Assembly: GCF_000019225.1 (NCBI RefSeq)
Contig: NC_010995.1
Span: 3,170,501-3,234,500, forward strand
Origin: Cellvibrio japonicus Ueda107
GTDB lineage: Bacteria > Pseudomonadota > Gammaproteobacteria > Pseudomonadales > Cellvibrionaceae
Direction: 5' to 3'
DNA: 64,000 nucleotides
Shown: positions 1 through 7,865 of the stretch, one piece after another
How positions within the stretch are numbered: position 1 is the stretch's first letter
Layout: every line of letters begins with the position of its first letter
Made by a program: the position numbers and the translations under genes
The notes under the pieces: model-generated
Database searches by the model: none
What the model was told of the DNA's origin: nothing
What the model saw: only the letters and a program-made list of their open reading frames with translations

Positions 1-696
1 CAAATGGAACTGGGTTAAATTGAGTTGGTTCTGGCGCAACAACCAGTGGGTTCTCAGGTCCTCTGCCAGATAAAAATCCCCGCGGCGCTGCATCAGCATC
101 GCCAGGGCACTGCTGTGATTGGGAGCATAAACCAGCTGGATTTCCTGCTGCTCAATCCAGTCGTAAAAAGTCCGCGCATAGGTATAGCCCAGGATCACAA
201 TTACCCGGACACGCTTGATATCCGCCACCAGTGGCTGGGGAGAGCCGTCCGCCATACGCGTTAGCGTATAGCGGAAATCAACAATAGGGACAGGGATATA
301 CTCACCCTGGGCCATAATTTGCGGGTCGGTCCAGGTGGGGGCGCCATAGCTGATCCAACGGGGAAAGCGCTGGGAGACAATCTCCATTTTCAAGCGCTTA
401 TAGGGACGAATCAGAATATCCAACGGCGTCTCAAGGGGTTTGAGTGCTGCCAGCAGAATGTCGGTGATAACACCGGAATGCAGGGGAACCGAATCCTCAA
501 CCATGGTCTCTGCGGAAATCAGCGCTGGCGCTGGCGATAACAGCGGGCGGTGATTCGATACAATTTGGAAAGGTTCTGACGCCCCATCAGATACAAAATA
601 ATGAAGTGGTAATACCGGGGAGGCATTGACCGGCACTCCCCCAAAACAGGCACCAAAGACCATTAACCCACAAGCTATTCGCCCCAGGTAACTCAT
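1..696 (-). CDS. Periplasmic substrate-binding-like protein, 3' end cut off by window
   Basis: The reading frame is open from an ATG at 696 to the window edge, 232 codons, so the C-terminus is missing. I translated it from the reverse complement. The N-terminus has a signal peptide (MSYLGRIACGLMVFG... ending near VNA/SP, about residue 26). The rest has the style of bacterial extracellular solute-binding family 3 or phosphonate-binding proteins: a central stretch RVRVIVILGYTYARTFYDW followed by a segment about a residue-scanning loop (SSALAMLMQRRGDFYLAED), which is where these proteins read out a second lobe. Its start overlaps the stop of the upstream GGDEF gene by one base (TGATG), implying translational coupling. 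I infer a periplasmic sensor or ligand-binding partner rather than a transporter component, because no permease is near. Family assignment is by style only. Confidence 0.7.
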   Translation of the reverse strand, partial: MSYLGRIACGLMVFGACFGGVPVNASPVLPLHYFVSDGASEPFQIVSNHRPLLSPAPALISAETMVEDSVPLHSGVITDILLAALKPLETPLDILIRPYKRLKMEIVSQRFPRWISYGAPTWTDPQIMAQGEYIPVPIVDFRYTLTRMADGSPQPLVADIKRVRVIVILGYTYARTFYDWIEQQEIQLVYAPNHSSALAMLMQRRGDFYLAEDLRTHWLLRQNQLNLTQFHL

Positions 697-1379
697 CAAG
701 CCGCCGCTACCCGATTCCGGCCATTGGCTTTCGCGGCGTAGAGAGCAGAATCAACACGTGCAAATAAACTCACCAATCCTTCCCCTTCAAGCTGTTCGGC
801 AACACCGATGCTGGCGGTAATTCTAATCAGCTCCCCTTCCAGCCGGATGTTGTCCAGGGCTAAGGCATGGCGGAGCTTTTCTGCAACACGGACGCCAGCA
901 TCGCACGCAGTATTTTTTAGCAGAACCATAAACTCATCAGTTCCCCAGTAGGACAATACATCACCTTCACGCAGGTGCTTATCAAGGAGAGCCGCCGTTT
1001 CCAACACCAATCTATCGCATCCCATACGGCCATGGCGCTCACGTACCTCCGGATACTGATCGAGCGCCAGGAAAATAACACAAACCGGTGTGCGATTACG
1101 TAATGATTCGCAAATAGCCTGCTCAAACAACAAGCCAAACGCATGGCGATTCAGCAAGCCGGTCAGCGAGTCGCGCTCAGCTACATGATCCAGGCGTTGG
1201 TAAAACTGCCTAATCACCAGGAAGCTAACCGCGGATACCGCCAGGATTGCCAATACGCCAACGGCCAAATTGCGCAAGATCCACTCATGATCACCCCAGG
1301 CAGTGATGACAAATGCCGGGGACAAAATCAATGCCAACCACACCAGCAATGCATATTTACGACAAAAGACGGAGAGCAT
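696..1379 (-). CDS. Membrane-anchored GGDEF-domain protein (variant GTDEF active site)
   Basis: Putative diguanylate cyclase or degenerate c-di-GMP receptor of 227 residues. Two hydrophobic segments near the N-terminus (about residues 7-27 and 38-60) are followed by a GGDEF domain beginning RDSLTGLLNR. The signature loop reads GTDEF instead of GGDEF. The inhibitory I-site is intact: REGD lies exactly five residues before the signature. The substrate-binding and dimer motifs (ITASIGVAE, DSALYAAKANGRNR) are present. I chose the ATG at 1379 because it has a GGAGG just upstream; a longer frame to 1505 would run through the terminator hairpin at 1466-1494. The stop overlaps the start of the binding-protein gene, so the two are likely co-translated and may form a ligand-to-c-di-GMP signalling pair (inference). 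Confidence 0.85.
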   Translation of the reverse strand: MLSVFCRKYALLVWLALILSPAFVITAWGDHEWILRNLAVGVLAILAVSAVSFLVIRQFYQRLDHVAERDSLTGLLNRHAFGLLFEQAICESLRNRTPVCVIFLALDQYPEVRERHGRMGCDRLVLETAALLDKHLREGDVLSYWGTDEFMVLLKNTACDAGVRVAEKLRHALALDNIRLEGELIRITASIGVAEQLEGEGLVSLFARVDSALYAAKANGRNRVAAA

Positions 1380-1457
1380 ATGAGGTACCTCCACCTGAGG
1401 GATGCCACCCAAGTCTAGCAAACCTTCGCCCGCCCTACGACTTGCCAACCGCCCCCC

Positions 1458-1494
1458 ATAAAACAGAGCCCCCTGATCTGGCATCAGGGGGCTC
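1458..1494 (-). terminator. Rho-independent terminator after the 1537-2244 gene
   Basis: A perfect 12-bp stem (1466-1477 with 1483-1494, GAGCCCCCTGAT/ATCAGGGGGCTC) with a 5-base loop is followed on the minus strand by TGTTTTAT. It sits directly downstream of the stop at 1537 and upstream of the GGDEF gene. Confidence 0.8.
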
Positions 1495-1536
1495 ATTACA
1501 TACAAGTTATAGTGAAACTTTGGTTAGAGCTGCAGG

Positions 1537-2244
1537 CTAATGATGGTGCCCACTATTGAGGGGAATTTCGAGGAAATCATGTTTACCCGGTTGGGATAAC
1601 TCCGCACCGGCCGGATTTTTATAGACCCAACCACTACCCCCCACCGACTCCATGGTGTAACTGCCTTCCGGAGTTGTCACCGTGGCAAATACCGAATTAG
1701 CCCCGTAAGTCATCACCACAGGATAGTCAGTACCATGGCCATCCAGATAACCGCGCCAGCTATAGTCGCCATTAGGATTGTCATGGCTGGCAGACACACT
1801 CGCGGTCAGTTCACCGACTCCCGGCAACAACAAGCTTACGTGTTCACCGACCGCTGGATAATAGGGCTTATCCATATCTAGCTGAACCTGTTCGTAAATA
1901 CGCACACTTTCCGGTACTGGTAACGAGGGATATGCCGCTTTTGAGTCTGCCCGACCCCAAGCCCGTGTAGCAACCGGTTGAAGCGCCGCTGCCGCATTAT
2001 CTTGCTGAACATCGGTAGCCTGCAGCTTATTTTCCTGACCCACAGGAGGAGATACCACTAAACCACTGTCTGGCAATACCTGGGGTGAAATCACCTTGGT
2101 ACCCAGGTGTACTTCCGGTTTGCGCGATTCATCAGGGATCACCCCATAAACTACAAACAGTAGCAAGGCAGTCAAAACCAATATCAGATGTGCACGTCGA
2201 TCCGCCCACACACTACCGGAAACATGATTAGAAAAAAGGGACAT
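1537..2244 (-). CDS. Membrane-anchored periplasmic protein of unknown function
   Basis: A 235-residue protein with one N-terminal membrane segment (about residues 19-36, HLILVLTALLLFVVYGVI) preceded by a positively charged stretch, so probably anchored with its body in the periplasm. Residues 40-110 are low-complexity and Pro/Gln/Ala-rich, like a linker. The C-terminal 120 residues look like a compact beta-rich domain (GEHVSLLLPGVGELTASV, NGDYSWRGYLDG, YPVVMTYGANSVFATVTTPEGSYTME). This resembles the N-terminal region of some secreted metallopeptidases or surface proteins, but I cannot name the family. The protein ends in a natural HHH. It is followed by a strong terminator, so it is probably a single-gene transcript. 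Confidence 0.65.
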   Translation of the reverse strand: MSLFSNHVSGSVWADRRAHLILVLTALLLFVVYGVIPDESRKPEVHLGTKVISPQVLPDSGLVVSPPVGQENKLQATDVQQDNAAAALQPVATRAWGRADSKAAYPSLPVPESVRIYEQVQLDMDKPYYPAVGEHVSLLLPGVGELTASVSASHDNPNGDYSWRGYLDGHGTDYPVVMTYGANSVFATVTTPEGSYTMESVGGSGWVYKNPAGAELSQPGKHDFLEIPLNSGHHH

Positions 2245-2451
2245 AGAAAATAGCCTGATGACTCATTTACTGAACAAATACTAGACATTGTAGACAGCAA
2301 AAGCGAACGCTCGTTGCCCGATAAAAAACAAAATCTAACTTTTATTAAATTTTCTTTTTTCAGTTATTAATTATTGCCATAAGAAACACGTTTTCTCGCT
2401 CACATAACATACCCATCAGGCATCCCCCCCTTTGATAAAAATAGGGGCAAT

Positions 2452-2480
2452 AAAAAAGCAGCCATAAAGACTGCTTTTTT
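2452..2480 (-). terminator. Terminator after glyA
   Basis: A 10-bp stem AAAAAAGCAG/CTGCTTTTTT (2452-2461 with 2471-2480) with a 9-base loop. Read on the minus strand it ends in a T-rich run 22 bases after the glyA stop. The A/T flanks make it potentially bidirectional. Confidence 0.8.
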
Positions 2481-2502
2481 ATTTGCGTTCCGATAAGGCA
2501 GA

Positions 2503-3768
2503 TTAATCCGCGTATACCGGGAACTCCTTGCAAAGGCTAGCCACCCTGGTTTTAACCTGCTCAATGACTGCATCGGCATTACCAGCTTCCAGGGCAGCGA
2601 AAATATCGCAAATCCAGTTAGTTAACTGGATACATTCCGCCTCTTTAAAACCACGGGTAGTAATTGCCGGAGTACCAACACGAATACCAGAGGTCACGAA
2701 GGGCGAACGCGGATCATTGGGTACAGCATTCTTGTTAACAGTGATGTGCGCTTTACCCAGGGCTTCATCTGCATCTTTACCGCTGTATGGCTTGCCAATC
2801 AGGTCAACCAGCATCAGGTGGTTCTCGGTGCCGCCAGAAACAATTTTGATACCGCGCTCAATAAAGGTCGCAGCCATTGCCTTGGCATTCTTTACCACTT
2901 GCTGTTGGTAATCTTTGTACTCGGGCGTCATGGCCTCCTTAAAGCTGATCGCCTTGGCGGCAATCACGTGCATCAACGGGCCGCCCTGGCCACCGGGGAA
3001 CACGGCGGAGTTGAGCTTTTTCTCAATCTCTTCATTGGCTTTTGCCAGGATGATACCGCCGCGGGGGCCGCGCAGGGTTTTGTGGGTGGTAGAAGTAGTG
3101 ACATCCGCAATTTGTACCGGATTGGGGTACAGGCCAGCCGCAACCAAACCCGCCACGTGGGCCATATCCACCATCAAGTAGGCACCTACTTTGTCAGCAA
3201 TATCGCGGAAGCGCTGCCAATCCAATACTTGTGAGTAAGCAGAGAAACCCGCCACGATCATCTTTGGCTTGTGCTCAAGGGCCAGGCGTTCAACCTCGTC
3301 ATAATCCACCAAACCGGTTTCCGGGTTCAGGCCGTACTGCACCGCGTTGTAGATCTTGCCGGAGAAGTTCACCTTGGCGCCGTGGGTCAGGTGACCGCCG
3401 TGGGCCAGGCTCATACCCAGTACGGTATCACCCGGGGCGCAGAGTGCTGCATAAACCGCTGTGTTGGCCTGGGAGCCTGAGTGAGGCTGCACGTTGGCAT
3501 AATCGGCGCCGAACAGCTGCTTGGCACGCTCGATGGCCAGGGCTTCAGATTGGTCTACATACTCACAACCGCCATAGTAGCGCTTACCTGGATAGCCCTC
3601 GGCGTACTTGTTGGTCAGCTTGGTACCTTGGGCAGCCATCACCAGGGGGCTGGTGTAGTTTTCCGAGGCGATCAGCTCGATATGCTCTTCCTGGCGACGA
3701 CCTTCATTTTGGATGGACGCCCAGATTTCCGGATCAAAAGCAGCAATCGTTTGGGTTTTATCAAACAT
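2503..3768 (-). CDS. glyA: Serine hydroxymethyltransferase
   Basis: Cytosolic PLP enzyme that interconverts serine plus tetrahydrofolate with glycine plus 5,10-methylene-tetrahydrofolate, feeding one-carbon units to purine, thymidylate and methionine synthesis. It is 421 residues, the usual bacterial length. Visible motifs are the N-terminal ELIASENYTS substrate loop, the GKRYYGGCEYVD active-site segment, HSGSQAN around residue 97, the cofactor aspartate/histidine in VDMAHVAGL (D201, H204) and the Schiff-base lysine in STTHKTLRGPRGG (K230). It is transcribed alone on the minus strand and ends in a clear hairpin terminator. The start is the only ATG consistent with the family N-terminus. Confidence 0.98.
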   Translation of the reverse strand: MFDKTQTIAAFDPEIWASIQNEGRRQEEHIELIASENYTSPLVMAAQGTKLTNKYAEGYPGKRYYGGCEYVDQSEALAIERAKQLFGADYANVQPHSGSQANTAVYAALCAPGDTVLGMSLAHGGHLTHGAKVNFSGKIYNAVQYGLNPETGLVDYDEVERLALEHKPKMIVAGFSAYSQVLDWQRFRDIADKVGAYLMVDMAHVAGLVAAGLYPNPVQIADVTTSTTHKTLRGPRGGIILAKANEEIEKKLNSAVFPGGQGGPLMHVIAAKAISFKEAMTPEYKDYQQQVVKNAKAMAATFIERGIKIVSGGTENHLMLVDLIGKPYSGKDADEALGKAHITVNKNAVPNDPRSPFVTSGIRVGTPAITTRGFKEAECIQLTNWICDIFAALEAGNADAVIEQVKTRVASLCKEFPVYAD

Positions 3769-4248
3769 AGGTAAGTCCTAGGTTGACCGGCAGGCCAGGG
3801 AACAGGCTGCGGTGTTAATGGGAAGGGGAAAATTGGCGCGCATTGTACACCAAGCGCCCAAAAAGCTTCCACGCAAAAAACTCATGGGCGATGGGAATCC
3901 GGCTCATACAAAAAGCCCCTTTTGGCACCTCCAATTGCCAAATGGCGCGCAACACAAAATTACCCATAAAAAAATATCCATAGATAAATACTTTTTGTTG
4001 ACTTATTTATATTCATTTATACCATAAGATAAATAACACCAATAATTCAGGGAAGCGGTTCCTCCCCACAGGCTATTACCTGCCCACCGCTCTCCTTAAT
4101 TAAACCACCAGGTAACGAATACCGACGCAGTATTCAGGGCGCACTTTCAGGAATTACCCGCAAGATCACCCAACAGTCAGTATCTTGCTGATGCATGGCA
4201 TCAGGGCACAGGGAGTCGGGACTGGATTAAACACTCAAGGAGAACAAG
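3769..4248. other. 480-bp non-coding region between glyA and the secreted protein gene
   Basis: Divergent upstream region. The part next to glyA holds a TACAAT hexamer (minus strand, about 3842-3847) that could be a -10 element. The middle (about 3955-4045) is very AT-rich, with a TTGACT at 3998-4003 and TAAGAT at 4025-4030, but their 21-base spacing is too wide for a confident promoter. The last 200 bases before the + strand gene could form a long leader; AGCGGT at about 4053 can pair with ACCGCT at about 4086. No protein or recognised RNA family seen. Confidence 0.4.
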
Positions 4249-4788
4249 ATGTATAAGAAAACATTCATCGGTCTTAGCAGTTTGATAGTGTGCGCCTCAC
4301 TACAGGTGTCCGCTGCCAATGGTCCCCTTTTTATCAACTCGTCAGGACAGGGAAGCTGTACCAGCCCTACCTGGGTTACGCTGTACAGCGGCAACCAACC
4401 GGCCCCCGTTACCGTTTTTGTTGAAGTAAAAGGGTTGAGATGTGCCCAAACCGGCAGCGCCAATGTGGTTGTCAGGCAAACCACCAACGGCGTGTGCAAT
4501 AGCGGCGGGCTTGGCTTAAATAGCAATGACTACAACTTTGAAGGCAGCATCTGTGGCACCTGGGCGGTATACCCCAAAGTACCGGATACGGTTGTTCAAT
4601 GCCCCTACCCGAATGCACTGGTTTATTCAGGTTTGAACTCCAGCAATATCGGCAGTTATATTCCCAGTGCACTCAATTACTGTGGCCATAACCTAAATCC
4701 CAATTGTGCAATTTCGGTGGTAGCTACCAATACAGGCTATACCACCAACCCACCCCTCAGCATTTATTGCAGTTCAAATACACAATAA
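4249..4788 (+). CDS. Small secreted cysteine-rich protein, unknown function
   Basis: A 179-residue protein with a clear Sec signal peptide (MYKKTFIGLSSLIVCASLQVSAA, cleavage about residue 22-23). The mature part contains eight cysteines (37, 65, 83, 102, 118, 145, 153, 174), enough for four disulfides, and is rich in Ser, Asn, Gly and Thr with few charged residues, as in extracellular adhesive or carbohydrate-binding proteins. I do not recognise a named family. An AAGGAG lies just before the ATG. It stands alone, with a long upstream leader and a strong terminator, next to the xyloglucan genes but on the opposite strand. A role at the cell surface or on plant polysaccharide is only a guess from location. 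Confidence 0.75.
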   Translation: MYKKTFIGLSSLIVCASLQVSAANGPLFINSSGQGSCTSPTWVTLYSGNQPAPVTVFVEVKGLRCAQTGSANVVVRQTTNGVCNSGGLGLNSNDYNFEGSICGTWAVYPKVPDTVVQCPYPNALVYSGLNSSNIGSYIPSALNYCGHNLNPNCAISVVATNTGYTTNPPLSIYCSSNTQ

Positions 4789-4807
4789 ATTTTCGCGGGT
4801 GATCAAT

Positions 4808-4838
4808 AAAAAAATCCCCACCATGTGGGGATTTTTTT
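4808..4838. terminator. Bidirectional terminator between convergent genes
   Basis: A 14-bp stem AAAAAAATCCCCAC / GTGGGGATTTTTTT around a 3-base loop. It has T-runs in both directions, so it serves the + strand secreted-protein gene and the - strand alpha-xylosidase gene. Confidence 0.9.
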
Positions 4839-4858
4839 AGGTCAGCACTGCACCTGTA

Positions 4859-7825
4859 TTAACGCGGGCGTTTAATGCTCACACTTTTACCGGTATAGGT
4901 AACAGCTTCCGCAGCAGCCTTGTCAAAGTTAGTTGCATCAGCGGTTGGCCCCGCAATGAAACGCACACGAATATTGCGTTCATCTGCCATACCCGTGAAG
5001 CTGCCAACGCGATCACCAATGATCAGGGTGCCTGTTACATCATCATAGCTCAGCGGGATACGTGACCACTCGCCCTGCTGATATTTGAGGCTACGGCCAT
5101 CGTCCTCGTAAATATCAAAGCTGCCATTAGCGCCGGTATATACCGTAATCAGCAATGGAGAGTTCAACCCCTCATCCACATGCTGGATCAATGGCCCTGT
5201 TGGCACTATAGCACCTGCCTTCACAAATAAAGGAACGCGGGCCAGAGGGGCATCTGCAGTGATGGTTTGACCACCTGCCAATTTTTCACCGGTATAGAAG
5301 TTATACCAGTCACTGCCGGCGGGCAGGTAAACATCGCGCGAACGCGCCTTGTACTCATACACTGGATTCACCAGGAAGGCTGGACCAAACATATATTGGG
5401 TATTGATATCCCAGGCCTTACGATCGTTGGGGAAGTCCATCACCAGGCCACGCATAATAGTGCCATCTTTGTGATAGGTATCACCGCCCAGGGTATAAAT
5501 ATAAGGCATCAGGTAATAGCGCAGCTTGGTGTACCACACCATGGCGTTGTATACCTCGGTTCCCTCATCCGCAATATTGAAGATCTCACGGTAGGGATTT
5601 TGTCCATGCGAGCGATACAAAGGAACAAAAGCACCGAACTGATACCAACGGGTGTTCAATTCCTGCCACTCATCCACTTGCTCCGCATCCAGTGCAGTCC
5701 ACGACCCCACAAAGCCTTTTTTCCCGTGACGGAAACGGTCTTCCGGCGTAAACCCGCCAATATCAAATGTCCAGTTAGTAACACCGGCCAGGTTAGTGCC
5801 AATACCTGCGGCAATCTGGTCTTTCATATCTGACCAACGGGACACTATGTCTCCACTCCAGATAGCAGAACCCGTGCGCTGGATACCACCGAAACCGGAG
5901 CGAGTCAGAATAAAGGAGCGCTTGTCTCCATCGGTCGCCAGCTCGCCCTGGTAAACACCTTCGGCATGCGGCACAGCGTAAGCATTAAAAATCTCTGCGC
6001 CATTACCGCGGGCATTAGGTGTCATTAACCACTTACGCTTTTCAAAAGTCAGGTTGGAGTGAATATCCGGCTCTACGGCATCCAGCCACCAGGCATCAAA
6101 ACCATGGACGTTGATCTTGTCGCGAATCTGTTTCCAGAAAATAGCTGTGGCTTCCGGTGAGAAAGGATCATAGAAAGCGTTCAAATAACCCTTGCCAATC
6201 CAGTCGAGGTTTTTCTCGTCCAGGTTGCGATTGAACATAAAACCTTTGGCATTGAGCTCTTTATAGTTATCCGTTGTAGGATAGAACTTGGGCCACACGG
6301 AAATCATAATTTGCGCATTCATGGCATGGACTTTGTCCACTAATGCTTTGGGATCAGGGAAAAACTGCTTATCGAAATCATGGCTACCCCAGGCATCCTC
6401 CGGCCAGTAAGACCAGTCAAGCACGATGTTATCGATAGGAATCTTGCGGTCGCGGTACTCTTTCAGATTCTGGATAATTTCATCCGATGACTTGTAACGT
6501 TCGCGGCTTTGCCAAAAACCATAGGCCCATTTAGGCAACATGACGGACTTACCGGTCAACTGGCGATAGCCAGAGATAATATCGTCCTTGGTGTCACCAG
6601 CGACAAAGTAATAGTCAATGGCCTTACCCGTTTCCGATGCCAACGACAATTCATGTTGTTCATTGGCAGGCAGGGGATCCAGGTGACGCAGATGGAAGAA
6701 ACCGCCATCAGGCTTCCAACTCACCTTGAGTTTATGTTTATCGCCCGCATTTAACTCGCGATAAAAATTGTGGTACCAGGGGTTCCAGTTCATACGCCAG
6801 CGATCCAGTACCACCTCACCATCCAGTGACAACTGGGCATAACCGGAGTTATACATTTTGAATTGATGCTTGCCAGTAGCCTGGGCTTCAATCGAACCTT
6901 CCAATTCAATACGCAAGGTATTGTTTTTGTAGGCACCCGCCACTTCCTCAGGGAAAGGGTTTTCCAGCTCATTGCCTTGCTTATAGAACTGGTGATTGAA
7001 ATCAGCCTCAACACGTGTGAGTTTTAACTCATCACCGACAAAGTAACGAACTGTTAAACCACCTTCTTTGCCCTCTGCGTCATACAATTTAAGCGACTGG
7101 TTCAGTGGCTGCGCTTCGCGTGGATCACCAAAGCGAGTAATTGAGTTGTTATCCCACAACAAACCGTAATTGCGACTGGAAACGAGGAAAGGAATCGAGA
7201 TCACCAGGTTATAGGTGGTGAGTTCTACATTTTCACCCGCATAATTCACCTGGCCATTCTGGTGCTGCCCCAACCCGAAGAAGCCTTCATCACTACCGCG
7301 ATTAAACTCCTGGCGCAACGCATAAGAATCGGCATCAACCGGATCCGGATCATGAATGACTGGCGAGAAAGTACCACGGTTTTCCTCTTGTAGCAGCACA
7401 TTACCCTTGGCATCACGGAAGCTCACCGTACCATCAAGCAGGGATACCTCTGCGCTGACTTGTGAGGTTTTTAAAACCAGTTTTTCCCCTGCCTGGTCCA
7501 CGCTAAAAGGAACGTTGGTTGCAGGTTTGGCGACTACCTGGATAGATTCAGGAACAATACCAAAATCGGTACCCGGCAATGCAGTTACCCGAATAATCCG
7601 CTCACCCATGACTTGCAGACGCAGCTTTTTCACTGTGCCCTCTGGCAGGGTTAACACTACACCTTCTGCCGTGCGCTCTACCTGGGCTAATGCCTTAACC
7701 TGCTCAGTTGCCGACTTGGCCGAACTGGAGGATTCATTACCCGTTTGTTTGGAGCAGGCCTGTAGCAGCGCGACAGATGCCACACCGATAATACAGTGCC
7801 TGAGCCACTGATGTGCCGATAACAT
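4859..7825 (-). CDS. xyl31A: GH31 alpha-xylosidase, outer-membrane-type lipoprotein
   Basis: Removes non-reducing-end alpha-1,6-xylosyl units from xyloglucan oligosaccharides. The 988-residue protein starts with a lipoprotein signal (LLQAC, lipid cysteine about residue 24). Next are an N-terminal beta-sandwich, a PA14-like insert at about residues 275-383 (lipid-free GSIEAQATGKHQF... and DRWRMNWNPWYHNFYREL), the catalytic barrel, and C-terminal beta domains. The nucleophile is Asp in WWLDAVEPD (D582) and the acid/base is Asp in WSGD (D659). I start at the third in-frame ATG (7825): AGGA lies 8 bases before it. Two earlier ATGs (7840, 7831) are possible. From established knowledge this corresponds to C. 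japonicus Xyl31A, which has a PA14 insert. It is the last gene of a bgl35A-xyl31A unit, with about 40 bases between them. Confidence 0.96.
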   Translation of the reverse strand: MLSAHQWLRHCIIGVASVALLQACSKQTGNESSSSAKSATEQVKALAQVERTAEGVVLTLPEGTVKKLRLQVMGERIIRVTALPGTDFGIVPESIQVVAKPATNVPFSVDQAGEKLVLKTSQVSAEVSLLDGTVSFRDAKGNVLLQEENRGTFSPVIHDPDPVDADSYALRQEFNRGSDEGFFGLGQHQNGQVNYAGENVELTTYNLVISIPFLVSSRNYGLLWDNNSITRFGDPREAQPLNQSLKLYDAEGKEGGLTVRYFVGDELKLTRVEADFNHQFYKQGNELENPFPEEVAGAYKNNTLRIELEGSIEAQATGKHQFKMYNSGYAQLSLDGEVVLDRWRMNWNPWYHNFYRELNAGDKHKLKVSWKPDGGFFHLRHLDPLPANEQHELSLASETGKAIDYYFVAGDTKDDIISGYRQLTGKSVMLPKWAYGFWQSRERYKSSDEIIQNLKEYRDRKIPIDNIVLDWSYWPEDAWGSHDFDKQFFPDPKALVDKVHAMNAQIMISVWPKFYPTTDNYKELNAKGFMFNRNLDEKNLDWIGKGYLNAFYDPFSPEATAIFWKQIRDKINVHGFDAWWLDAVEPDIHSNLTFEKRKWLMTPNARGNGAEIFNAYAVPHAEGVYQGELATDGDKRSFILTRSGFGGIQRTGSAIWSGDIVSRWSDMKDQIAAGIGTNLAGVTNWTFDIGGFTPEDRFRHGKKGFVGSWTALDAEQVDEWQELNTRWYQFGAFVPLYRSHGQNPYREIFNIADEGTEVYNAMVWYTKLRYYLMPYIYTLGGDTYHKDGTIMRGLVMDFPNDRKAWDINTQYMFGPAFLVNPVYEYKARSRDVYLPAGSDWYNFYTGEKLAGGQTITADAPLARVPLFVKAGAIVPTGPLIQHVDEGLNSPLLITVYTGANGSFDIYEDDGRSLKYQQGEWSRIPLSYDDVTGTLIIGDRVGSFTGMADERNIRVRFIAGPTADATNFDKAAAEAVTYTGKSVSIKRPR

Positions 7826-7865
7826 GATCATTTTCCTCATTCGCTATTAATTGTGAAAACCTGAA

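Noticed and set aside
1380..1505. Longer start for the GGDEF protein
   Set aside because: It would translate through the terminator hairpin 1466-1494; the start at 1379 has its own ribosome site.
3231..3770. Long open frame antisense to glyA
   Set aside because: Shadow of a strongly conserved gene; Arg/Pro-rich low-complexity product, no ribosome site.
3998..4030. Sigma-70 promoter for the eight-cysteine protein
   Set aside because: TTGACT and TAAGAT are 21 bases apart, too far for a confident call.
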